Assembly (NCBI RefSeq): GCF_031143425.1
Contig: NC_090438.1
Coordinates: 778,359,138 to 778,423,137, forward strand
Origin: Pleurodeles waltl
Lineage: Eukaryota > Chordata > Amphibia > Caudata > Salamandridae
Length of the DNA stretch: 64,000 nt
Direction of reading: 5' to 3'
Part shown: piece after piece, positions 1 through 10,380 of the stretch
Layout of the letters: every line of letters starts with the position of its first letter
Position numbering within the stretch: the stretch's first letter is position 1
Made by a program: the position numbers and the translations under genes
Notes under the pieces: model-generated
What the model was told of the DNA's origin: nothing
Databases searched by the model: none
What the model saw: the letters and a program-made list of their open reading frames with translations, nothing else

Positions 1-330
1 ATCCATGCATACAAGGCTCTCTATTACCTAGGACCCACCTACCTCAACCACCGCTTCACCTTCTACTCCCCCGCCAGACCTCTCTGCTCCACTCAACAGG
101 CACTAGCCACTGTACTCCACATACGGAAGACCTCAGCTGTAGGAAGATCCTTTGCCTATCTTGTGACAAACAGCTGGAACACCTTGCCTTGTCACCTCAG
201 GCAGTCACCATCGTTACCTCAATTCAGGAAAGACCTTAAGACCTGGCTCTTCGACTGAAGCACAGAGACCCTTACGGGTGAGTAGTGCACTCTACAAATT
301 CTGATTGGATTGGACTACAATGCATTGCAA
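1..330 (+). mobile_element. 3' end of an L2/CR1-like LINE (reverse transcriptase C terminus and tail)
   Basis: Frame 1 is open from base 1 to a TGA at 256-258 (85 codons). It reads like the conserved C-terminal end of L2/CR1-type LINE polyproteins: AYKAL, GPTYLNHR, then VGRSFAYLVTNSWNTLP and FRKDLKTWLFD. The same motif order occurs in the minus-strand LINE at 17.97-18.26 kb (AYKAL/HKALHNAGPVYLNNR, FRRILKTWLFD), so both belong to one broad family. After the stop comes the typical 3' segment ACGGGTGAGTAGTGCACTCT and a degenerate ATTG-type tail near 300-316. The 5' part lies outside the window. No catalytic motif is present, so this is a dead fragment. Confidence 0.8.
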
Positions 331-1330
331 AGGGGACCATGTCCCAGAGTCCTTATACTGGCTGACACAACATATCATTCACTTTGTGACCAACCAATCA
401 GGAATGAGTAGTCTTCTTTATATTGGCTAGTAAGAGCATATCTGAACACCGACAGTCCAGATATCCATACATTTGAACCTTCATTTCTCATAAATGACTG
501 GATGAATTTACACCAAATCACACAAAGCATGATCTCTGGGGAAGACATAGCTTTCTGACAAATTTGGTACAATTCCATTTGGCTGTAACACTCTTCAAAA
601 TTCCCTATGGAAATTGCATTGGGATATTGGGTTTAGGGGGCCACCTCCTGACCCCCATTTCTGCTTGGCCCCCACATAACAGATCACACTGGAATCTTTC
701 CATGAACAAGTTGAAGTGGATGAACTTTTTTCAAATGTTTGTCAAGATTCCCCAAACAGTGCCAAAGTTATTAGCAAAACAAAAAAATCAATTTCCTATG
801 GTAATCTCCAAACCACAACACCCTCATGCATCAGGGCACACTCAGACCAGTTCTGTAATTTGCCAAAAAGTATTTATTTACAAGTAAGGCTTCCCCAGAT
901 GCGTTTCAGCTGTAGCCTTAAACATGCCGTTAAGAAACTTTAGGCCACAATTTAGAGTTTGTTTACGCAAGTATAACTGCTGAATTAATTTCTGTGGTTT
1001 TGTGCAAGTAAAATCTGAACCTAACTATAACGTCCCTGTAACCTTTGTTTTTTAGTGAATTTCTCCGTTTAAAAAAAAATCTATTTCCTAACCATAACGT
1101 CCCTGTAACGTTTGTTTTTTCAGTGAATATATATTTAGGATAGCTGTATCTTAAATGATCCCCCGATATAAAAACTCTGAATGTAAAGGTACTCCTGATG
1201 TACTTTCCTAATGTAAAGATTCAAGATGTAAATGAGTGCCAAAACGTAGCTAGGGATGCTAGATTGCTTCATGTACACCAGTCACTGTGCTGACCTTTCC
1301 TTTACAAATCACTGTTACCAAGTGCACTGT
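331..1330. other. Non-coding interval, AT-rich, no gene recognised
   Basis: No convincing coding frame is visible; open frames here are short and lack family motifs. The only internal structure noticed is a degenerate repeat near 1028-1128. The remainder is probably old repeat sequence, but I cannot assign a family. Confidence 0.6.
1028..1128 (+). repeat. Two-copy degenerate tandem repeat, period about 67 bp
   Basis: The string TAACGTCCCTGTAAC followed by a TTTGTTTTTT run and AGTGAAT occurs at 1028 and again at 1095. The intervening sequence is T/A-rich. Only two copies are present. Confidence 0.6.
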
Positions 1331-1341
1331 TTAACCCCTAG

Positions 1342-1688
1342 GGTGCCTTGGACGAGGTGACCTAGTCCAAGGCACCGGTTCCCAGGTGCCTTGGACGAGG
1401 TCACCTCGTCTTAGACACGGGAACTGGGGGGAGCGCTAGCGCTCCCCCCATGTGCACCCCACCCACCCCCCCAAGGCAGGGATGGAAGGGGAAGCCCTTC
1501 CCCTAACACCCCCGACACCCCCCGTGACGTCAGCGTGCGATCGCGTGCTGATTTGTCACAGGGCCGCCTCCCATCGCGCGTGGGAGGCCGAGAGAGGCTT
1601 CAAAGGGAAGGAAAGTTATTTCCTTCCCTTTGAAGTCTCTCTCTGCGTTTCAAAAGCCGGATTGCAAAGCAATCCGGCTTTTGAAACG
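1342..1688. repeat. Cluster of five palindromes near the piggyBac-like left end
   Basis: Five inverted repeats follow one another. 1342-1353 pairs with 1364-1375 (GGTGCCTTGGAC, 12 bp). 1425-1450 is a perfect 26-bp palindrome centred on GCGCTAGCGC. 1566-1573 pairs with 1581-1588 (GCCTCCCA). 1598-1614 pairs with 1619-1635 (17-bp arms). 1646-1665 pairs with 1669-1688 (20-bp arms, 3-nt loop). All arms are perfect by eye. Confidence 0.9.
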
Positions 1689-1734
1689 CCCACTAGACAC
1701 CAGGGATTTATTTTTTATTTGTGAAAGTGGAATA

Positions 1735-2517
1735 AGGGAGCGACCCCTTGGGCAAGGGCCGCTCCCAGGGGGGCATTTTTTTGGAAGGCCTTTTCTGCCC
1801 CCCCTGGGGGCAGATTGAGCTATTATTAGGCCGATGGAAACCTCTAGGCACCAGGGATAAAAAAAATGTTTCCTTTTAGTTTTGGGGCAAATTATATTTA
1901 GGCCATTTCTGCCCCCCTTGGGGGCAGATTGGCCTATTTTTATGAGGCCAATCTGTCCCCAAGGGGGACAGAAACCACTAGACTAGACTATTATTAGGCC
2001 GATCTGCCCCTGGGGGGGGGCAGAAACCACTAGGCGCCAGGGATTTTTTTTTTGGCGCCAATGTCACGCAGGGGGAGCGACCCCGTAGGCAAGGGTCGCT
2101 CCCAGGGGAGGGTTTTTAAATTTATTTTAGGCCATTTCTGCCCCCCGGGGGACAGATCGGCCTATTGTTATTAGGCCGATCTGCCCCCGGCGGGGCAGAA
2201 ACCTCTAGGTGCCAGGGCAAATTTTTTTGGGGGTGTTTTTTTTTTGTTTGTTTGTTTTTTTAGAGATGGGGAGCGACTCATTAGGCAAGGGTCGCTCCCC
2301 TGGGGGGCAAATTGTATTTAGACCATTTCTGCCCCCCTTGGGGGCAGATCGGCCAATTTTCATTCAATCTGCCCCCAAGGGGGCAGAAACCACTAGGCAC
2401 TGTTTTTTTTTTTTTTTTCCCGCCAATATCACACAAGGGGAGCGACCCTGTAGGCAAGGGTCGCTCCCGGGGAGGGGGTGGGGGCAAATTTATTTTAGGC
2501 AATTTCTGCCCCCCTGG
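1735..2517. repeat. Degenerate GC-rich repeats with self-complementary cores
   Basis: Recurring motifs are GGGAGCGACCC..GGGTCGCTCCC (near 1737, 2070, 2269 and 2439), CTGCCCCC..GGGGGCAG and ACCACTAGGC(A/G)CCAGGGA followed by a T-run. Spacing is irregular, about 100-330 bp. The motifs are themselves short inverted repeats. They are internal to the piggyBac-like element. Confidence 0.8.
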
Positions 2518-4190
2518 GGCCGGCTGAGCTAGAGGCCAAAATCCACAGGTAGGCCGTTTGCAAAAAAAACACCTCTGTTTTCTGTGAAAAAATGTGATGT
2601 GTCCACGTAATGTTTTAGGCCATTTCCTTTTGTGGGCGCTAGGCCTACCCACACAAGTGAGGTACCATTTTTATCGGGAGACTTAGGGGAATGCTGGGTG
2701 GACGGAAATTTGTGGCTCCTCTCAGATTCCAGAACTTTCTGTCACTGAAATGAGTCAAAAACATGTATTTTTAGCCACCTTTTGAGGTTTGCAAAGGATT
2801 CTGGGTAACAGAACCTGGTCAGAGCCCCACAAGTCACCCCATCTTGGATTCCCCTAGGTTTCTAGTTTTCAAACATGCGCTGGTTTGCTAGGTTTCCCCA
2901 GGTGCCGGCTGAGCTAGAGGCCAAAATCCACAGGTAGGCACTGTTTTCTGTGAAAAATGTGATGTGTCCACGTTGTGTTTTGGGCCATTTCCTTTCGTGG
3001 GCGCTAGGCCTACCCACACAAGTGAGGTACCATTTTTATCGGGAGACTTGGGGGAACGCTGGGTGGAAGGAAATTTGTGGCTCCTCTCAGATTCCAGAAC
3101 TTTCTGTCACCGAAATGAGTCAAAAACATGTATTTTTAGCCAAATTTTGAGGTTTGCAAAGGATTCTGGGTAACAGAACCTGGTCAGAGCCCCACAAGTC
3201 ACCCCATCCTGGATTCCCCTAGGTTTCTAGTTTTTAAAAATGTGCTGGTTTGCTAGGTTTCCCCAGGTGCCGGCTGAGCTAGAGGCCAAAATCCACAGGT
3301 AGGCACTGTTTTCTGTGAAAAAATGTGATGTGTCCACGTTGTGTTTTGGGCCATTTCCTTTCGTGGGCGCTAGGCCTACCCACACAAGTGAGGTACCATT
3401 TTTATCGGGAGACTTGAGGGAACGCTGGGTGGAAGGAAATTTGTGGCTCCTCTCAGATTCCAGAACTTTCTGTCACCGAAATGAGTCAAAAACGTGTATT
3501 TTTAACCAAATTTTGAGGTTTGCAAAGGATTCTGGGTAACAGAACCTGGTCAGAGCCCCACAAGTCACCCCATCTTGGATTCCCCTAGGTGTCTAGTTTT
3601 AAAAAATGCACAGGTTTGGTAGGTTTCCCTAGGTGCCGGCTGAGCTAGAGGCAAAAATCTACAGGTAGGCACTTTGCAAAAAACACCTCTGTTTTCTTTA
3701 AAAAAATGTGATGTGTCCATGTTGTGTTTTGGGGCATTTCCTGTCACGGGCGCTAGGCCTACCCACACAAGTGAGGTATCATTTTTATCGGGAGATTTGG
3801 GGGAACGCTGGGTGGAAGGAAATTTGTGGCTCCTCTCAGATTCCAGAACTTTCTGTCACCGAAATGTGAGGGAAACTTGTTTTTTTTAGCCAAATTTTGA
3901 GGTTTGCAAAGGATTCTGGGTAGCAGAACCTGGTCAGAGCCCCACAAGTCACCCCATCTTGGATTCCCCTAGGTCTATAGTTTTCATAAATGCACAGGTT
4001 TGGTAGGTTTCCCTAGGTGCCGGCTGAGCTAGAGGTCAAAATCTACAGGTAGGCACTTTGCAAAAAACACCTCTGTTTTCTTTTAAAAAATGTGATGTGT
4101 CCACGTTGTGTTTTGGGGCATTTCCTGTTGCGGGCGCTAGGCCTACCCACACAAGTGAGGTATCATTTTTATCGGGAGACTTGGGGGAAC
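2518..4190 (+). repeat. Tandem array of 365-386 bp units, about 4.5 copies
   Basis: Units begin at GCCGGCTGAGCTAGAGG near 2518, 2904, 3269, 3634 and 4019, giving periods of about 386, 365, 365 and 385 bp. Copies look more than 90% identical by eye. The last copy stops within GACTTGGGGGAAC at about 4190. Translations of this array give repeated look-alike frames that are not genes. Confidence 0.9.
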
Positions 4191-5265
4191 ATAGAATAGC
4201 AAAACAAGTGTTAATGCCCCTTGTCTTTCTCTACATTTTTTCCTTCCAAATATAAGAGTGTGTGTAAAAAAGACGTCTATTTGAGAAATGCCCTGTAATT
4301 CACATGCTAGTATGGTCACCCTGGAATTCAGAGATGTGCAAATAACCACTGCTCCTCAACACCTTATCTTGTGCCCATTTTGGAAATACAAAGGTTTTCT
4401 TGATAGCTATTTTTCACTCTTTATAATTCAGCAAATGAATTGCTGTATACCCGGTATAGATTGAAAACGCACTGCAGGGTGCAGCTCATTTATTGGCTCT
4501 GGGTACCTAGGGTTCTTGATGAACCTACAAGCCCTATATATCCCCGCAACCAAAAGAGTCCAGCAGACGTAACAGTATATTGCTTTCAAAAATCTGACAT
4601 TGCAGGAAAAAGTTACAGAGTAAAACGTGGAGAAAAATTGCTGCTTTTTTCACCTCAATTTCAATATTTTTATTTTTCAGTTGTTATTTTCTGTAGGAAA
4701 CCCTTGTAGGATCTACACAAATTACCCCTTGATGAATTTAGAATTTTGTCTACTTTTCAGAAATGTTTAGGTTTCTGGGATCCAGCATTGGTTTCACGCC
4801 CATTTCTGTCACTGACTGGAAGGAGGCTGAAAGCACAAAAAATCGTAAAAATGGGGTATGTCCCAGTAAAATGGCAATTTGTGTTGAAAAATTGGGTTTT
4901 CTGATTCAAGTCTGCCTGTTCCTGAAAGCTGGGAAGCTGGTGATTTTAGCACTGCAAACCCTTTGTTGATGCCATTTTTAGGGAAAAAACCACAAGCCTT
5001 CTTCTGCAGCCACTTTTTCCCATTTGTTTGAAAAAAACGAAATTTTCACTGTATTTTGGCTAATTTCTTGGCCTCCTTCAGGGGAACCCACAAAGTCTGG
5101 GTACCTCTAGAATCCCTAGGATGTTGGAAAAAAAGGACACAACTTTGGCTTGGCTAGCTGATGTGGACAAAAAGTTATATAAGTGTCTAAGCGTGAACTG
5201 CCCCAAATAGCCAAAAAAAGGACTGGCACATGAGGGGGGAATAGGCCTGGCAGCGAAGGGGTTAA

Positions 5266-6013
5266 ATTGAAACAGGCAAATTCTGCAGATCCCGAATACA
5301 CTGATCTACGAGATTAAAGACCAAAACACAATGGGAGGCGTACATGTAACGATCTGACATCTACGGTTGCACTATAGAGGAAGAATTCATTTTACCAGGC
5401 TGAATTACTGCACAAAACATATATGTGATGTGTACTGTATGATGACTATAATTCCATCATTTTCTTTGTCTTGATTTCAAAATAAGTTAATGTCTTTGCT
5501 CTGCATTTGGCGAGCGTTACGGTAAAACAGGAGGACGCTTGCTGCACTCACTCTTTTGAGTCTGTGTCAGTTGTTTGATGAGCCTATGTTTTATTTGCCT
5601 GCAGACACTGAGGCCTTTATAAGAAAGCTTTCCAAAGAGGAATGAATCGATTAATGTAAGTCAGGCTGCACGACCTTCAAATGGATTACGCGTTATGGCT
5701 AAGCAGTGTAGCGATGCCGCCTATCTGATATGCTTTATATGAAGCTGGATTCTTTCTCACTGTGCCACCAGTGTATCCCACAGAGGTCAAATGATCACAG
5801 TGCAATATCTAAATTCCATCCCTGAAGCTTGATGCGTGATATCCCTCTCACTCAACCAGTAGCAAGGCTGCCAAATCCGCTTGCTTCATCCCAAACCTGT
5901 TTCTCATACCTCCAGGTTTCTTGACCTGTAAGAATATGCAAGCAGCTTTAATTAGACAAACCTAAAAAGACAGAGAGGTGATCCAAATTGTTACCATCTT
6001 TTACTTTGCTTGA
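5266..6013. other. Non-coding interval between transposon and satellite
   Basis: I see no gene, no clear tandem structure and no recognised element ends here. Confidence 0.55.
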
Positions 6014-6120
6014 TAGTACATGCAAAATATATACAAAGGATTCTGGGAAAACATGATTAAATGATTGTATCAGATAAGTATGGGGAACATGTCCTTTACT
6101 GACTGTGACATACATGTTGG
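6014..6120 (+). repeat. Satellite-flanking segment, copy 1
   Basis: About 107 bp from TAGTACATGCAAAAT to the end of GACATACATGTTGG. It is repeated at 6695-6802 with visible divergence (roughly 80% identity by eye) and, like that copy, is followed by other sequence or the TAGAGTGG satellite. Confidence 0.75.
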
Positions 6121-6690
6121 GTCGTACAGTGGAGAAGAGTGTTGTAGAGTACAGTGCTGTAGAAAAGCGTGACGCAGATTGGCAGAGAGTGGCATAGAGT
6201 GGTGTACAGTGGCATAGAGCAGCGTAGCATAGAGCGGAGAGGTATAGATTAGAGGGGCTTAGGGAGAAGAGGCACAGAGTAGAGGGTCATAGGGTAGCTT
6301 AGAGTGTTGTAAAGTTGCATGTCGCAGAATGAAGTGGCATAGAGTGGAGTGGCGTACAGTGGAGTGGAGTGGCACTGAGTGGAGTGTCATAAAGCAGAGT
6401 GGAATGATGTAGAGTGGACTTCCGTAGAGTGGTGTTGCGTGGAATAGCATAGAGTAGAGCACATTATAATGGAGAGGAGTAGAGAGACATAAAATAGAGT
6501 AGCACTGAGTGAAGAGCAGAGGCTTTGAGCAGTGTAGAGTGAAGTGTCATAGAGTAAAGTGGCAATGAATTAAGTGGCATTGAGTAGAGTGGTATTGTGT
6601 GGAGTAAAGTTGGGTAGAGTGGCACTGTGTAGTGTAGGCATGCCATGGAGTGGCATAGAATGGCATGGAGTTGAGTGGCATAGAGTTTTC
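6121..6690 (+). repeat. TAGAGTGG-type simple satellite, segment 1
   Basis: Short degenerate units built from GGCATAGAGTGG and GTGGAGTGGC words. The plus strand is rich in G and very poor in C, so the minus strand yields spurious Thr/Leu/Tyr/Ser/His/Pro-rich frames. No gene. Confidence 0.9.
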
Positions 6691-6694
6691 ATGC

Positions 6695-6802
6695 TAGTAC
6701 ATGCAAAATGTAAACAAACTATTCTGGGAAAACCTGAGTCATTGAATGTATTAAATAGGTATGGGGAACATGTCCATTACTGATTATGACATATATGCTG
6801 GG
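6695..6802 (+). repeat. Satellite-flanking segment, copy 2
   Basis: Homologous to 6014-6120 (TAGTACATGCAAAAT, ATTCTGGGAAAAC, GGTATGGGGAACATGTCC, ATTAC/GACTGATTATGAC). It shows that a mixed unit of flank plus satellite was duplicated. Confidence 0.75.
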
Positions 6803-6974
6803 ATGTGTCTCTTGTACACTGTCATTTGTATGATAAGCAATTGACAAAACCAATAAAAATGTATTAAAAACAAGCATTGGCAAAGCCAATAGGTCTTGCC
6901 TAGGCACACACTATTGGCTTTGCCAATGTATTTTTGCCATGTTGTACACCAGTGTGGCTGCTGTTCAGCATGGC
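6803..6974. repeat. Inserted segment with an 18-bp hairpin
   Basis: Sequence unlike the satellite, holding CATTGGCAAAGCCAATAG at 6875-6892 and its exact reverse complement at 6911-6928, separated by 18 nt. It may be a miniature mobile element, but no flanking target duplication was found. Confidence 0.6.
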
Positions 6975-7458
6975 TTAAAGTTTGTGGCATAGAGCAAAGT
7001 GGCATGGAATGTCATGGAATAGAGTGGAATGGAGTGGATTGTCATAGAGTGGCACAGAGTGTCGTGGAGTGGTATAGAGAGTTGTACAGTGGCCTAGAGT
7101 GTCGTACAGTGGCATAGAGTGTTGCAGAGTGGCATAGAGTGTGGTAGAGAGGGGTATCATAGAGTGGTGTTGTAGGGAGTGGTACAGTGGAATACGTTTT
7201 GTGGAGTGCGGTGGAGTGGAGGGTCGTAGAGTGGAAGGTCGGAAGAGTGGAGTGTCGTAGACAGGAGGATCATAGAATGTTGTGGAGCAGTGTGGAGTTG
7301 AGCTTCATACAGTAGAGTGGAGCAGAGTGTTGTAGCATAGAGTGGCATATTGTAGAGTGGAGGGGCATAGAGTGGAGTGTTGTAGAGTGGAGTTGAATAG
7401 AGTGGGGTACAGTGCCAGAGTGGAGTGACATAGAATGGAGGGGTATAGAGTGGCATGG
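6975..7458 (+). repeat. TAGAGTGG-type simple satellite, segment 2
   Basis: Same degenerate word set as segment 1. It ends where a TGTTAGACC terminus of an LTR-like element begins. Confidence 0.9.
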
Positions 7459-8564
7459 TGTTAGACCTGACAGAGTGGTCATCCCCCAACTTTTTGCCTG
7501 CCTCCCTCCATTTTTCTGACCCTGTTTTTGCAGTTTTTAGGACTCTGCGCACTTTACCACTGCTGACCAGTGCTAAAGTGCATGTGATCTCTCCCCTTAG
7601 CATGGTAACATTGGTTCCTACCCAATTGGCATATTTAATTTACCTGTAATTCCCTAGTAAAGTGCACTACATGTGCCCAGGGTTTGTAAATTAAATGCTA
7701 CTAGTAGGCCTGCAGCACTGATTGTGCCACCCACATAAGTAGCCCCTTAACCATGTCTCAGGCCTCCCATCGTTAGGCCTGTGTGTTCAGTTCCACTGCC
7801 ACTTCGACTTGGCATTTAAAACTACTTGCCAAGCCTTAAAAATCCATTTTTTGTATATACACGTCACACCTAAGGTAGGCCAAAGATAGCTCACAGGGCA
7901 GGGTGCTATGTAAGTAAAAGGCAGGTCATGTCCTGGTAGTGAAAAAAGCACCCATTTGTTTTCCACTACTGTGAAGCCTGCTTCTCTCATAGACTAGCAT
8001 TAGAACTGCCCTCGTATACTTTTGAGTGGTAGATTCTGATCTGAGAGGAGTGGCCCTGTCATATTTAGTATGGCCAGAATGGTAATAGAAAATCCTGCTT
8101 AGTGGCGAAGTTGGATTTAATATAACTATTTTAGAAATGCCCCTTTTAGAAAGTGGGCATTTCTCTGCACTTACTGCCATCTGTGCCTTACAGTTTGTCT
8201 CCAATCCACGTCTGGTCTGTGCTGATTGACAGCTTTCCTTGTGCATTCCACTCAGACAGCCATAAACACAGGACACTCATTCACATCTGCATTCATGTGC
8301 ATACTGAATGGTTCTCCCTTACATTTAGAAGGCAGGTGGCCCCCCTGCACCCAAAGGACTAATACCTCCCCACAGGGATCCTGGCAGACAAGACTTGGCT
8401 GAAAGGGGAACTTGCGGACTTCAAAACCACTCTTTGAAGTTTCCCCCACTTAAAAAAACATTTGTGGGTATATGAACTGGGTCTCAGACCCCACCAAATC
8501 AGACACTTCTTGACCTACACCTGGACTCTGTCAGAGAGACTGCTTAGCTGCCCAAAGGACTCAT

Positions 8565-8755
8565 TGTCACGGTTTCGGGAGGGGTCTAATCAGGACTCTG
8601 GTTGGGACACCCCTTGAGGTCACAGAATATCCCAAAGAGGTAGTATACTGGGGCAGAAGAGCAGCTAAGGCATACACTGGAAAGGACAGCTATGGACAGG
8701 CACAGGAAACAGGAAAGTATAAGCAGAGCAACCCGTGTGTGAACAAACAGGAAAC
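8565..8755 (-). repeat. Truncated LTR copy of element B (last 191 bp)
   Basis: Direct repeat of 12975-13165 with a handful of substitutions. Homology stops sharply after AACAGGAAAC at 8755, where unrelated sequence begins, so most of this LTR was lost or displaced. Confidence 0.85.
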
Positions 8756-10380
8756 TCCAAGAAAATCCAACACCAACCTTGGTGGATAAGTTTACAGTCC
8801 TGCCATAGGTGAATCTTCCAATGAGCAAAGCATGCATTAATACCCATGTGGGCTCAGATGTCTTTCCTCTTTATTGTTCTGAGAGAGCGTAGCTTATATA
8901 ATCTATATTAACATGAAATGTTTATGAATTAAGGTGTGATACTGCCGCATAGAAACTATAATAATAGCAATTTGCTTAAACGTGCACTTGAATTGTGACC
9001 ACGAAGAGTGGCCACCAATGTATACGCAAACTAATAATGATGACCAAAATGTTTATGTTACGTTTAAATGAGCTTATACTAACATTTGCATTATTAAATC
9101 CGTATTGAAAACCCCATAGGCCTTAAGTTAGCATGAGCTGCAACTTAGCTGTTTGGCTCTCATATTAAATGCATTTTTCTATTTTCCAGTGTGCTGACTC
9201 ACAAGGGGCCATGACCCTGTTTGTTCTTTTTCTTCAAACTTGGAAGATGAATGTAACCATGTTAGATCCGTTCTCAAGCATATTTTCTATGCCCATGGAA
9301 TAAATGTTATAAATGAATTGAAACAGTGTATATTAATATAATGTACAAGGTCATTCAAACCGGTGAAGACAATGGAACTGCTGACCAAAAGATGTGCAAA
9401 GAATTACAAGGGAATGAAGTCACACCAGACGTGCCACCTCTGAAGACGTCAATTATGAAGACCAATCAAAGACTTGTAAACCAATATGGGGTGGAGATTA
9501 GGATTACTTAATGTACTTTCTGATAGGTTAAAGATAGTGGGGTATAGCAAATGTCCAATAGAATTTTGGGGGAATGTACTACGAAAAAGGGATAAAAACC
9601 CATGTCACAGGGAGGTCATTTAGGTGGGTTAGGGAATGCTATTGATTTTATCCAGAAACTCTGTCACTCTGTTTGGTGATTTGAGAGTTTATTAAAACCA
9701 TCCTTGCCCTTAGTTTGTCCATTTACACTTTCCTCCTTATGAGGGAAGTGCCCCCTTTTTGCCCCTTAGCTGAGTTCTGATTGATGGCGATTTTACTGAT
9801 GTCCTGAAGACGAAGACTGACCCAATCCTTGGAGGGTAATTATGACAATGTATTTGTGATTTGTCTGTTTGCTTTTCCTTTCTAGGTACCAACTGCTTAC
9901 TTTTGACAGAGACCTTAGCTAAACGTTTTCCAAATTGGTGTTCTAAATTGTTTTGCATGAAGCCCAACATGCTAATGCTAATCAGTGGTTAGGACAGGTG
10001 TTCACCTAAACTGACGCAAATAGACAAACGACCGAGACTATGCTTTGTTGAACTGACGCAATATTAACACTCTGCCAATCTTGACCTATGTTCACGCTGT
10101 GTTATGTTCTAATGTTTGTGATTCTTGCTTTAATGAAATCTTATCAAAGTTGACATATCGTGACTATGCTATTATGTTTCTTGGTGTTGAGATTAACGCA
10201 TTTTCTCTTAGACTGTAACTAATAGGGAATAAAACTCATAAAATTCTACTAAACTGGTGTGGTTATTCATGGCTGCAAGGTCGTGGTAGAGTTTTGAATT
10301 GATTAATGACTTTGACTAAAGTGAAATGCATTGTCGTGATAAATATTGATGACATATTGATGTATTGATTGATATATTGA
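8756..10380 (+). mobile_element. LTR-like sequence C (probable old endogenous retroelement LTR)
   Basis: A 1.6 kb AT-rich non-coding block between the truncated LTR of B and the decayed frame. It has LTR-like signals on the plus strand in sensible order: a TATA-like GGGATAAAAACCC near 9588-9600 and AATAAA near 10218-10224. Its exact ends are not visible, and no internal retroviral genes accompany it. Class assignment is inference. Confidence 0.4.

Larger units (their letters stand above)
1335..5261. mobile_element. Non-autonomous piggyBac-like DNA transposon, 3.9 kb
   Basis: The element is flanked by TTAA on both sides (1331-1334 and 5262-5265), the target site used by piggyBac transposons. 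It starts CCCCTAGGGTGCC and its other end, read in reverse complement, is CCCCTTCGCTGCC. These match at 10 of 13 positions and have the CCC...GGG termini usual for the superfamily. No transposase frame exists inside; open frames there are repeat translations. The interior consists of a hairpin cluster (1342-1688), GC-rich short repeats (about 1735-2517), a roughly 370-bp tandem array (2518-4190) and a unique AT-rich part (4190-5250). TTAA plus CCC/GGG ends could arise by chance, but the match together with the abrupt change in composition at both edges makes a mobile unit likely. Confidence 0.75.

Noticed and set aside
2950..4255. Repeated MKKCDVSTLCFGPFPFVGARP-type frames
   Set aside because: They are translations of the 365-386 bp tandem repeat inside the piggyBac-like element.
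6259..7603. Minus-strand frames rich in His, Ser, Thr, Tyr, Leu and Pro (MPLHSTPLYS-like)
   Set aside because: They are translations of the TAGAGTGG satellite. Similar frames appear in every satellite segment, including 15.1-17.9 kb, and change with the repeat phase.
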